7,599 nt of DNA from an uncultured Carnobacterium sp. (GTDB lineage: Bacteria; Bacillota; Bacilli; Lactobacillales; Aerococcaceae): the NCBI GenBank assembly GCA_905371865.1, contig CAJPNA010000062.1:1-7599 (forward strand). Reading direction: 5' to 3'. The notes under the pieces were generated by a model that saw only the letters and a list, made by a program, of their open reading frames with translations, ran no database searches and was not told the DNA's origin. The first letter of the stretch is position 1. Every line of letters starts with the position of its first letter. Shown here one piece after another: positions 1-6,132 of this stretch. A program made the position numbers and the translations under genes.

Positions 1-171
1 TCTGAAGGGAAATTCCATCAAGTGAAGAAGATGTTTCTATGCGTTGGTGTGAAAGTGACGTATCTTAAACGCATTCGCTTTGGAGAGTTTGTGTTAGATG
101 AATCGCTGGCTCCTGGGGAATACCGAGAACTAAACGAAGCAGAACTTGAACTTGTAAAGACGTATTTCTAA
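1..171 (+). CDS. RsuA-type rRNA pseudouridine synthase, C-terminal fragment
   Basis: This is the last 56 codons of a gene that begins before the window; the frame is open from base 1 to a TAA stop at 169-171. The peptide contains EGKFHQVKKMF, then VTYLKRIRFGEF, then LDESLAPGEYRELNEAEL. This succession is typical of the end of the RsuA/RluB/RluE pseudouridine synthase family, where the EGK.HQV.RM block belongs to the catalytic domain and the L..G.YR.L..EE tail closes the protein. Enzymes of this group convert a specific uridine of rRNA to pseudouridine; RsuA itself modifies U516 of 16S rRNA in the small subunit. The catalytic aspartate and the N-terminal S4 domain lie outside the window, so the exact subfamily cannot be decided. 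Base composition is balanced, as expected for a core gene. A large palindrome starts eight bases after the stop. Confidence 0.85.
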   Translation, partial: SEGKFHQVKKMFLCVGVKVTYLKRIRFGEFVLDESLAPGEYRELNEAELELVKTYF

Positions 172-178
172 AAAAGCA

Positions 179-218
179 AAATGTAACATATAAGTTACGT
201 AACTTATATGTTACATTT
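179..218. repeat. Perfect 40-bp palindrome (likely operator dyad)
   Basis: Bases 179-198 are the exact reverse complement of 199-218, so the dyad has 20-bp arms and no spacer. Each arm also contains an inner inverted repeat, GTAAC-ATATAA-GTTAC on the left and its mirror on the right, so the element reads as two GTAAC-N6-GTTAC sites placed head to tail around a central GTTACGTAAC. It lacks a GC-rich stem and is not followed by a T run, so it is a poor intrinsic terminator. Two symmetrical sites in tandem fit binding by a dimeric regulator better, for example of the TetR class. It lies between the RsuA-like gene and the EXLDI gene; no regulator gene is present in the window. Confidence 0.6.
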
Positions 219-221
219 CGG

Positions 222-359
222 TTGTTCAACACTGAAAATTTCATCTTAGCCAATCTAACTACCCGTCTCATAATCATAAAGAGATTGAAATCACTCTTAA
301 AAAGTGGTTTAATAGAAGTAACAGCATATCATCCAGTTGACTATTTTGGAGGTAAGGTT
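222..359 (+). pseudogene. Possible remnant of a winged-helix (HxlR-like) regulator
   Basis: Between the palindrome and the EXLDI gene the reading frame of that gene stays open for 46 codons without a good start; only a TTG lacking a ribosome site stands at 222. The conceptual peptide includes LANLTTRL and then RLKSLLKSGLIEVTAYHPVDY. This resembles the recognition helix and wing of HxlR-type regulators, whose usual pattern is roughly L..RLK.L...GL.E...Y...P..Y. The segment ends abruptly where the ribosome site of the EXLDI gene begins. It could be the leftover of a deleted regulator gene, or chance coding potential. The resemblance was judged by eye. Confidence 0.3.
285..313 (+). promoter_or_regulatory. 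Candidate sigma-A promoter for the EXLDI gene
   Basis: A -35-like TTGAAA (285-290) and a -10-like TTTAAT (308-313) are separated by exactly 17 bases. This would place the transcript start near 320, about 40 bases before the ATG at 360. The spacing is ideal and both hexamers match four or five of six consensus bases. Its location inside the putative regulator remnant makes it uncertain. Confidence 0.45.
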
Positions 360-728
360 ATGGATTATGAAGTCATTAAACTTAACGTTTCAAAGGATAA
401 AATTCGAGAATATAAGCAATTCGAGGGATTAAAATTATTTTCTACTATTATAAAATCACAAGATGAACGGACTCTGACGAATAAAAGAATTTACGTTACG
501 AAAAAGAACAACTATGTTTATTACGAGCGAACCGATACGAATTGGAATTTTTGGTCAAATCCAAAAAATCATCAGTCTTCATTTATCCCAGTTGAAGAAA
601 ACCACCATATTCTCTTTGAAGTTGCACCTGACCTAAGTGCATTCTCCAAGTATTTAGGGGAAGAGCTGATTCAAAAAATTCAATCCAAACAACAGAATGG
701 TGAAATCATCGAAAAATTAGATATTTAA
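360..728 (+). CDS. EXLDI-family small protein (122 aa)
   Basis: The start is the ATG at 360, six to seven bases after a strong GGAGG (348-352); the longer open frame upstream lacks a ribosome site. The protein ends exactly with E-K-L-D-I at residues 118-122, preceded by GEII. A C-terminal EXLDI signature on a protein of about 120 residues defines the EXLDI family of Bacillota, known to me as a named but functionally uncharacterised family often found beside TetR-type regulators. The sequence is hydrophilic with many Lys, Glu and Asn and shows no signal peptide or membrane helix, so a cytoplasmic protein is expected. The middle part (KRIYVTKKNNYVYYERTDTNW) looks like beta strands. A promoter-like sequence lies upstream, the 40-bp palindrome lies further upstream, and a strong terminator follows. 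The molecular role is unknown. Confidence 0.8.
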   Translation: MDYEVIKLNVSKDKIREYKQFEGLKLFSTIIKSQDERTLTNKRIYVTKKNNYVYYERTDTNWNFWSNPKNHQSSFIPVEENHHILFEVAPDLSAFSKYLGEELIQKIQSKQQNGEIIEKLDI

Positions 729-782
729 TAACAGTGGATTCACAAATACGGATACTCTCTCTGAACTTGTTTAAACACAAAT

Positions 783-815
783 AAGCTCGCCTGCACCACG
801 CAAGCGAGCTTTTCT
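783..815. terminator. Bidirectional intrinsic terminator between convergent genes
   Basis: AAGCTCGC (783-790) pairs with GCGAGCTT (804-811). Inside it TGC (792-794) pairs with GCA (800-802) around one mismatch, leaving a five-base loop. On the plus strand the stem runs into TTTTC. On the minus strand it is followed by ATTTGTGTTT, a weaker but usable T-rich tail. It sits between the EXLDI gene (+) and the acyl-CoA dehydrogenase (-), which converge here, so it probably ends both transcripts. Confidence 0.85.
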
Positions 816-828
816 ACTATATATAAAA

Positions 829-1965
829 TTATTGGATAGGTCCTAAGAGAATATTCGCCCACGCATCATGCAATGACTCTTGGTCACTTGGTTGGAACAA
901 GCCAGCCAACACGTCGCGGTATAAGCGAGATAATTCTGTACGGTTGAAGTACGAACTTCCGCCGCTTGCACGAACGATTTCTTCCACGGCTTTCTTCGAC
1001 ACTTCCACTGAACGGTTCTTAATAGAAGATAAACGAGGCAACCAGATGAAGCTGTATTCTGTGCTCGCTTCTAACGTATCACTCAACTCGTTAATTTGCG
1101 GTTGGATACCGTCTAGCATAATCGCCGCTTCCGCAATTCTCCAGCGAATGTTTTTATCGTTGGCATAAGGCGCATCATTGGATACAGAGTGACGTTTCTT
1201 CACTGTCTCTACCCCGATTTCTAGCGCACGTTTCCCGATACCGAAGTACGTTGCCGCCAGTAAAATTTCGAAGTATGCAAAAATACCGAACACCACTGGA
1301 TCAAAGCTTGGTCCAGGAGCCACTTTCGTTAAGATTTGCTCCTCTGCTGCGAAGATGCCTTTCAACTCCACGCTGTTTGATTGCGTCGCACGCATGCCCA
1401 TTGTATCCCAGTCGTCTTTTACGATAAACGTTTCTTGGTCTGGTGTTAAATACGTAAAGACTGAGAGTGGTGACTCGCCTGTATTATCTTGCCCAAATGA
1501 AACCAACTTGTCGCAATATTTGCCCATTGATAAGAAGACTTTCTTGCCGTAGAAACGATACGCACCGTCTGCTTCCGGACGAGCCTCAGAAATCGAACCG
1601 AATAACACACGGTCATTCGAAGGTTCAGAAATCCCAAACGCCAACAACTTGCCTTCTGCAGCATCGCGAAGGATTTGTTCTCCCTTCTTGTTGCCAAAAC
1701 GAACCATGTGCTTGCCAAGGCCGACAATAATTTGGTGCATGTTCACCCCAAGCGCAGTCCCTGGAGCTGCCATCGCAAGACGTGTTTGTTCTTGCGCAAT
1801 TTCTTTCAGCGATAAACCGAATCCGCCGTACTCTTTTGGCACGAATGCCTTCAAGTATCCCGCCTCTTTTAACGCAGCATAGTCTTCTGCAGGCCACGCG
1901 TTCTCTTTGTCATAACGCGGTGCACGCTCATGAATTCCTTGTAATAACTCTTCCGATAAAAACAT
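829..1965 (-). CDS. Acyl-CoA dehydrogenase family flavoprotein (378 aa)
   Basis: This full-length FAD enzyme of the acyl-CoA dehydrogenase fold would oxidise an acyl-CoA (or acyl-CoA-like) substrate in the cytoplasm. The N-terminal helical domain contains FVPKEYGGFGLS (41-52). The middle beta domain has FGISEPS (110-116), corresponding to the usual (L/I)TEP..GSD loop, and DWDTMGMRATQSNSV (185-199). The C-terminal helical domain has GGSSYFNRTELSRLYRDV (335-352). The usual catalytic glutamate of YEG(T/S) in short/medium-chain enzymes is absent: that region reads LFQPSDQES (356-364). A glutamate at 233 in YFEILLAATYFG lies where isovaleryl- and long-chain enzymes carry their catalytic base, so activity is possible, but a flavin monooxygenase-like relative or unusual substrate cannot be excluded. 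It resembles the Bacillus YdbM type. The start is an ATG preceded by AAGGAGGC (1971-1978). It stands alone, with its own promoter and terminator and balanced GC. Confidence 0.93.
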   Translation of the reverse strand: MFLSEELLQGIHERAPRYDKENAWPAEDYAALKEAGYLKAFVPKEYGGFGLSLKEIAQEQTRLAMAAPGTALGVNMHQIIVGLGKHMVRFGNKKGEQILRDAAEGKLLAFGISEPSNDRVLFGSISEARPEADGAYRFYGKKVFLSMGKYCDKLVSFGQDNTGESPLSVFTYLTPDQETFIVKDDWDTMGMRATQSNSVELKGIFAAEEQILTKVAPGPSFDPVVFGIFAYFEILLAATYFGIGKRALEIGVETVKKRHSVSNDAPYANDKNIRWRIAEAAIMLDGIQPQINELSDTLEASTEYSFIWLPRLSSIKNRSVEVSKKAVEEIVRASGGSSYFNRTELSRLYRDVLAGLFQPSDQESLHDAWANILLGPIQ

Positions 1966-1995
1966 AAAAAGCCTCCTTAATGGTTGTACATCGTT

Positions 1996-2025
1996 AGTAT
2001 ACGATTAGGAAGACTAATATAGCAA
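1996..2025 (-). promoter_or_regulatory. Candidate promoter of the acyl-CoA dehydrogenase gene
   Basis: Read on the minus strand, TTGCTA (2020-2025) and TATACT (1996-2001) are 18 bases apart, followed by a leader of about 20 bases to the ribosome site. Between the hexamers lies a short dyad, ATTAG-TCTTC-CTAAT (2004-2018), which might be a repressor site but has only 5-bp arms. Confidence 0.5.
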
Positions 2026-2186
2026 ACGGCATGACTGGAATGACTACAAGAGAAATTCTATACTAGGGTAACTCTCTCAAATCTTTGGTAACAATTTATA
2101 AAATTCTACTTGATGCTTGTTTTATCCGTAACATACGCAATAAATCGATATTCCGTCACCTCTATTATCATTTAACAATATATCTT

Positions 2187-2215
2187 TTTACTAAAACATA
2201 CATCGCACATATAAT
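2187..2215 (+). promoter_or_regulatory. Candidate sigma-A promoter of the frameshifted gene
   Basis: TTTACT (2187-2192) and a consensus TATAAT (2210-2215) are 17 bases apart. The predicted transcript start near 2222 lies just upstream of the AAAGGAG ribosome site at 2241. The rest of the 1980-2186 interval is AT-rich and holds, apart from the dehydrogenase promoter on the other strand, nothing I can identify. Confidence 0.65.
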
Positions 2216-2255
2216 TATATCGAAAGCTTTACTCTTTATAAAAGGAGATCTAATA

Positions 2256-3076
2256 ATGACAAAAAAATATGTGAATTATAACCAACAAAGAGGAAGGCCC
2301 TCACCTGAATACTACATCGCAACTATAAAAGGGTTAACAGAGTTTATTAACGATAAAGGATGGCTCAGAAATTTACCTGATGAGGAGAGTAGAAATTATA
2401 CTTCTCATATTGAATCTTCCTACCTAAGCCACGCAATATGGACAGTACTAACACAAAATAAATCTAACCACGGACGTCCTTACTCCTCCAATTTCTTTTA
2501 TTGGACCGATGGAGAAATAGAGGAGGAATTTTTGTTCCATTTTGATATTATGCACAACCCCAAAATAAAAAGTTGTGGTTTAGCTAACGGTTGTAGGTCT
2601 GACAATTTATTAGAGCAATGGAATCAAACATACCATTCAATAGGCAACATAACACCAATCCCATGGTTTAAAGTTGAAGGAAACCACTTCATTGATGCTC
2701 AAGCTCTACATAATTCCCTAGATGAACGATGGGATTTTTTCTCACTGTATTAAGGAACAATTGGGAAAGTTGGTGTTCAAATAAATCTATAACTTTTAAT
2801 GATTACATGCTAATGACATACCAGCATATCTATTATTCAAAAGTTTATAAGGATTTTTTAGAAAACTTTAAAAGTATTGATAAAATCACATTACAAACCG
2901 TAAATGAATGGAGAGAAATGATTGATAACAACCCAAATCAACCACTACTTTCTTTCTCAGATTCTGATTCGAACAATACTGACAATGAAGTCAAGATGAT
3001 TATTAATCTAATCAACATTAGAAATCATATAATAGGATTAATTTTAGAAAACACAAAATATAAAAGCACTCTCTAA
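2256..3076 (+). pseudogene. Uncharacterised protein split by a -1 frameshift
   Basis: The first half begins at ATG 2256 after AAAGGAG (2241-2247) and stops at 2751-2753 after 165 residues. The second half continues one base back in frame from about 2741 to the stop at 3074-3076. Joining them at the six-T run (2735-2740) gives one protein of about 273 residues with an uninterrupted passage DERWDFFLTVLRNNWESW across the join, so this was one gene. Visible features include GRPYSSNFFYWTDGEIEEEFLFHFDIM near residues 75-101, YHSIGNITPIP near 127-137, and ERWDFFLTVLRNNW. The pairing of a Y..IGN motif with a (D/E)RWD.FL motif reminds me of an uncharacterised bacterial family (DUF6994-like); I cannot confirm membership. 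No signal peptide or membrane helix is seen. The break may be a mutation, a sequence error or programmed slippage at T-TTT-TTC. The AT-rich base use matches the neighbouring conflict cassette, with which the gene converges. Confidence 0.7.
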
Positions 3077-3092
3077 TACGAAGAGAGTGCTT
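3064..3092. terminator. Stem-loop terminator between convergent units
   Basis: An 11-bp perfect stem, 3064-3074 with 3082-3092 (core GCACTCTCT / AGAGAGTGC), encloses a seven-base loop. The stop codon of the frameshifted gene lies at the edge of the loop (3074-3076). On the minus strand the stem is followed by TTTTATATTTTGT, a good T-rich tail, so it can end the RES operon. On the plus strand the tail TTAATTAATATTT is weaker. Confidence 0.7.
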
Positions 3093-3105
3093 AATTAATA
3101 TTTCC

Positions 3106-3133
3106 TCTGCATAATAATTAATTTTTATGCAGA
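3106..3133. terminator. Second stem-loop downstream of the RES gene
   Basis: TCTGCATAA (3106-3114) pairs with TTATGCAGA (3125-3133) around a ten-base AT loop. It lies 25 bases beyond the stop of the RES gene and before the first stem-loop. No strong T run follows on either strand, so it may act as an mRNA 3'-end stabiliser or a backup terminator. Confidence 0.4.
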
Positions 3134-3157
3134 AGGGTATTTAATTGATCTTAGCTT

Positions 3158-4249
3158 TTATGACAATGTATAATCGATGCTTTCTACTCGAATTGTTTTA
3201 CACTTTCCACAAGAACAAACCTCAGGATCAAACAATGCAATATTATATACTTCTTTATTAAAAGTACTACAATATTGAACCCCATCATACCCACAGGCTT
3301 TTGCAAAATCACTAAAATATTGTGTTGGTAAATAATCTAATTCACTATCTAGTCGACTCATTGGTTTTGCTAAATCTTTTTCAATTGCATGCAAAATTTT
3401 TTCATTTATCAGATATTCAATATATCTATCTTTTTCGTCATTGCTATCTAGAGAAAATGGTGAATTATGTGTAATAGAACTTAAATCTAAAACTGTAACA
3501 TCTCTAGTTAGCTTAAAAGGCGCAATTGTTACGTAATCAAAAGCACTAGCGCGTATTTCTTTAACAGTTGTCATTTTGTCTGTACAGAGATATAAGCAAC
3601 TTTGTCCTTTTGAATTTACTCTTCCTGGAGAAGCCACATCATTCGGCGGAGCTCCCATTTTTTTGGGTTTATAACCACAAGATTTTGATACTCGTGCCCT
3701 ATAAAATTTTCTTTTTTTATCAAAAGCTATACAAACTTCTGCATCCTTCAATAAATTGCGTAATAATTCTAAATTAAAATGATCATTATGAAATCTATTG
3801 AAATTCCTGAGGCTTGTTTTAAATTTATCCCACGTATAATTTTTTAGTATAGAATGTTGTAAGAGGTAATCTTCATTATATAGTTCTGGTATCCCTACTT
3901 TTTCAGAAAGAATTCTATCACTTAGACTAAGAGAATTTTCTACAATATCTTTAACAATTTTGTCTATTTTAGCAGAATCAATTGCGAAAATATCCCAGTC
4001 CTCAGTTAATCTTTCAGATATAGATTTTTTATGAGCAACCGGATACTCGTCAGGCAACTCAGACTCTGGAAGATAAATTCTCAAAATTGATTCTAGCATA
4101 GTCTGAATCGTCGATAAGTCTTTATGTGAATCAGAATTATAAATAAATACATCCTTTTTTTGACATAAAGAACACTGTCCTTTTTCCCCTATAGCTTCAA
4201 TTGCTCCTCGAATTTCCACATCATTAAAACAATCTATACAAAATATCAA
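3158..4249 (-). CDS. RES-domain protein with HEPN-associated N-terminus (363 aa)
   Basis: Last gene of the three-gene operon. The N-terminus has a paired cysteine knuckle, C4-x2-C7 and C26-x2-C29, probably zinc-binding, followed by a mostly helical segment to about 175, as in the HEPN/RES N-terminal domain architecture. From about 180 to 342 a RES domain is visible: FYRAR (182-186), SPGRVNSKGQSCLYL (207-221), KEIRA (230-234), then YLPTQYFSDF (306-315) and YDGVQYCST (321-329), with NIALF (336-340) closing it. The conserved Arg, Tyr, Glu and Ser expected in the active site of RES enzymes appear to be present. Characterised RES toxins (MbcT type) degrade NAD+ by phosphorolysis, so NAD+ depletion is the likely but untested activity. 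A further cluster CSCGKC (345-350) follows the domain. The start is TTG at 4249 within a TTGA overlap with the sce7725 stop, preceded by GAGGGAG (4254-4260). No Xre/MbcA-type antitoxin is adjacent. Confidence 0.88.
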   Translation of the reverse strand: MIFCIDCFNDVEIRGAIEAIGEKGQCSLCQKKDVFIYNSDSHKDLSTIQTMLESILRIYLPESELPDEYPVAHKKSISERLTEDWDIFAIDSAKIDKIVKDIVENSLSLSDRILSEKVGIPELYNEDYLLQHSILKNYTWDKFKTSLRNFNRFHNDHFNLELLRNLLKDAEVCIAFDKKRKFYRARVSKSCGYKPKKMGAPPNDVASPGRVNSKGQSCLYLCTDKMTTVKEIRASAFDYVTIAPFKLTRDVTVLDLSSITHNSPFSLDSNDEKDRYIEYLINEKILHAIEKDLAKPMSRLDSELDYLPTQYFSDFAKACGYDGVQYCSTFNKEVYNIALFDPEVCSCGKCKTIRVESIDYTLS

Positions 4250-5214
4250 TTTTCTCCCTCTAATTCTTTCCCAATCAATTCAAGATGATGCATTAGCGAA
4301 CATTTTTTTACCACGCCGAGGCCAGGAAATCTACCTGTTTTATAAAAGCTCATTAGATTCTCTAAACCCAAAGTGATATGAAGGTCATTATCTTTTTGCC
4401 ATTCCTCTAGCTTTCTCATGGCTTCTTCAAACTTTCTACCTGGATCGGAAATATTTTCGTTTGATTCAGAAACAAAATGATGGACTCTAAGCTCCCTTTT
4501 TTCTCCAAAATATAAGATATGGATTGCAACAGCTAAGGGTGCAAATCCAGTTTCTTCATAACTATCACCAACAATGGAATAATCTGAAAAACCCACATAC
4601 CCATTTTGTGAATAATTCAGATGTCTTCTACTAAAAATTTCATCTGTAGTAATTAGATAATCTGTATTTCTTTTTGCTTTGTTGAAAGAATCTTCTAATA
4701 TTACTGCGTTCATTTCAACTACTTCTTTAAAATCATTATTTGGAATCAGTGTATATTTGGCAACCAATTCATCTTTATAATCTTCGTAAGAATAAAAAGT
4801 TTCATTGCTTAAATTTATAAGAACTTTGTCTTCTACGGTTAAATCTCCATTTATACATTCAGATATTATTTTCTCATTGCATAAATACGCACTAATTACA
4901 TTTGGTTCTCGTAGCATTCCCTCAAAACCAGATAAAATCTTTTTCAATTTCTCTTGCTTAGCTATATCAGCTTCATCGGTAATATTCTTTTGAAAACTAT
5001 CCAAATCTTTTTTAAAACTACCAACTTTTGGATTTCTTATAATTACTATTTTTCGATTAGCCTCGATAAATTTTTGTACAGTAGTTAAGAAAGTACTGTT
5101 GAAACGTACCGGTTCAATAATTGGAATTACATTTTCATACAATCTATTTTCTTGCAGTAATTCCCTTAAACACAGCAGCTCATTCTGTCTACCCCTAAAA
5201 TACGGAAAATACAA
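4246..5214 (-). CDS. sce7725-family protein (322 aa)
   Basis: Middle gene of the operon. The N-terminus MYFPYFRGRQNELLCLREL, the following VIPIIEPV (29-36), and the conserved tail RFPGLGVVKKCSLMHHLELIG (295-315) match the sce7725 family as I know it, related to the 'beta family' proteins. The centre contains GFSDYSIVGDSYEETGFAPLAVAIHILYF (208-236) and RVHHFVS (243-249), also family hallmarks. The biochemical role is unknown; these proteins are almost always encoded beside sce7726. No membrane segment is seen. The start is TTG at 5214, three bases after the sce7726 stop, because translation from it gives the conserved MYFPY beginning; the GTGGGGGTG segment (about 5222-5230) serves as ribosome site inside the end of the upstream gene. 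The stop overlaps the RES start by four bases. Such packing suggests translational coupling and a shared complex or pathway. Confidence 0.88.
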   Translation of the reverse strand: MYFPYFRGRQNELLCLRELLQENRLYENVIPIIEPVRFNSTFLTTVQKFIEANRKIVIIRNPKVGSFKKDLDSFQKNITDEADIAKQEKLKKILSGFEGMLREPNVISAYLCNEKIISECINGDLTVEDKVLINLSNETFYSYEDYKDELVAKYTLIPNNDFKEVVEMNAVILEDSFNKAKRNTDYLITTDEIFSRRHLNYSQNGYVGFSDYSIVGDSYEETGFAPLAVAIHILYFGEKRELRVHHFVSESNENISDPGRKFEEAMRKLEEWQKDNDLHITLGLENLMSFYKTGRFPGLGVVKKCSLMHHLELIGKELEGEN

Positions 5215-5217
5215 CTT

Positions 5218-6078
5218 CTACACCCCCACCGTTTTTTTTAAAAACTCATTCACTAACTTATAATTCGTTCTATTTTTTTTTGAAAAATAAACATAGAACC
5301 TCAACTCTTCAGGAACCTGATTTTTAAAGACTTCTTCTTCCAGTAAAATCGTACGTTCTTTTAATGCTGTCATTACAAGTTCTTGGAATCTACTTATAGA
5401 TATTTTCTTCTCTATTAACCTCAACGCTTCTCTATAATAGTCAAAGTCATTAACTTCTGGCAACTTCCCATAATACTTCATTAGAATGCTTTCAAACTCT
5501 TTTTTTCTTAACATTTGAAATAACGCTTGATACGATAACCCATCTTTATTAGAATACGGTTTTTTTCGACATATAAACTTCTTAGAATCCGTCAGCTCAT
5601 AAATCCCCACCTTGGTCTCTTGCAAAAACTCCTTCACTTTTTCAAGTTGTTTCTTGCTAACCACTACATTCACATATTTAAAAACCTTATAATAATCAAT
5701 TATTTGACTCTCTAATCTCTGAAGATTATCTAAATCTGTTTTTATCTCATAAACTATACCTTTTCCATTAATCATTACAAAATCTGCCTTAGAATTTGCT
5801 ATTGGCAATTCTGTCAAAGCCGCAGTTTCTAACAAACTATGTTTTTGTAATAATAAATTGTTAAATAACGTGTTTTTATAATAATATTCGTTCCTATACT
5901 CGTTATCCATATAGCTATATATTCTGCTTATAACTTTACCGTATGTTAACTCTTGATTATCCTTAACATATCGAGTAATACATTTTTGAAAAGAATCAGG
6001 GACATTATTTTTCTCAATCAATCTATCGAAATATGGAATGGTAAATATTTTGGAAATAAGAAATTGAGCTTTATCCAT
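5218..6078 (-). CDS. sce7726-family PD-(D/E)XK nuclease-like protein (286 aa)
   Basis: First gene of the operon. The start is the ATG at 6078, preceded at good distance by GAAGGGAGG (6086-6094); a longer frame to 6132 would run into the promoter. Residues 79-140 carry the diagnostic region: KHSLLETAALTELPIANSKADFV, then VYEIKTDLDNLQRLESQIIDYYKVF. D99, E111-I-K113 and Q125 form a PD-(D/E)XK-like set (D-x11-ExK, then Q), the metal-binding core of restriction-endonuclease-fold nucleases, with strands KGIVYEIK and YVNVVVS around it. This region and the sce7725 partner identify the sce7726 family. The C-terminal 110 residues are charged and helical without known motif. It probably binds or cuts nucleic acid in the cytoplasm and may be the sensing or cutting arm of a conflict system with the RES protein; this role is inferred. 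Strongly AT-rich with homopolymer runs, unlike the host-like genes. Confidence 0.9.
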   Translation of the reverse strand: MDKAQFLISKIFTIPYFDRLIEKNNVPDSFQKCITRYVKDNQELTYGKVISRIYSYMDNEYRNEYYYKNTLFNNLLLQKHSLLETAALTELPIANSKADFVMINGKGIVYEIKTDLDNLQRLESQIIDYYKVFKYVNVVVSKKQLEKVKEFLQETKVGIYELTDSKKFICRKKPYSNKDGLSYQALFQMLRKKEFESILMKYYGKLPEVNDFDYYREALRLIEKKISISRFQELVMTALKERTILLEEEVFKNQVPEELRFYVYFSKKNRTNYKLVNEFLKKTVGV

Positions 6079-6103
6079 AAAAATGCCTCCCTTCAATATA
6101 AAA

Positions 6104-6132
6104 ATTCTACCATAAAATACATTATTTCTCAA
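6104..6132 (-). promoter_or_regulatory. Sigma-A promoter of the sce7726-sce7725-RES operon
   Basis: On the minus strand TTGAGA (6127-6132) and TAGAAT (6104-6109) are separated by exactly 17 bases, and the -10 is preceded by TGG, an extended -10 feature. Transcription would start near 6097, giving a leader of about 20 bases with the ribosome site. No clear operator dyad overlaps it. The interval 6133-6233 is AT-rich and shows no further feature. Confidence 0.75.

Noticed and set aside
65..277. A 70-codon open frame on the minus strand across the RsuA tail and palindrome
   Set aside because: It is antisense to the clear RsuA-like coding end, lacks a ribosome site, and reads through the palindrome; the peptide has no recognisable pattern.
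944..1967. Several open frames of 60-90 codons on both strands inside the acyl-CoA dehydrogenase gene
   Set aside because: They are shadow frames of a full-length gene with intact domain motifs and show arginine-, cysteine- and serine-rich peptides without family features.
2085..2255. A 57-codon N-terminal extension of the gene at 2256
   Set aside because: It would begin upstream of the likely promoter, has no ribosome site, and encodes AT-rich Ile/Tyr/His-rich sequence; AAAGGAG before the ATG at 2256 decides the start.
6079..6132. An 18-codon N-terminal extension of the sce7726-family protein
   Set aside because: The frame overlaps both promoter hexamers, while ATG 6078 has an excellent ribosome site.
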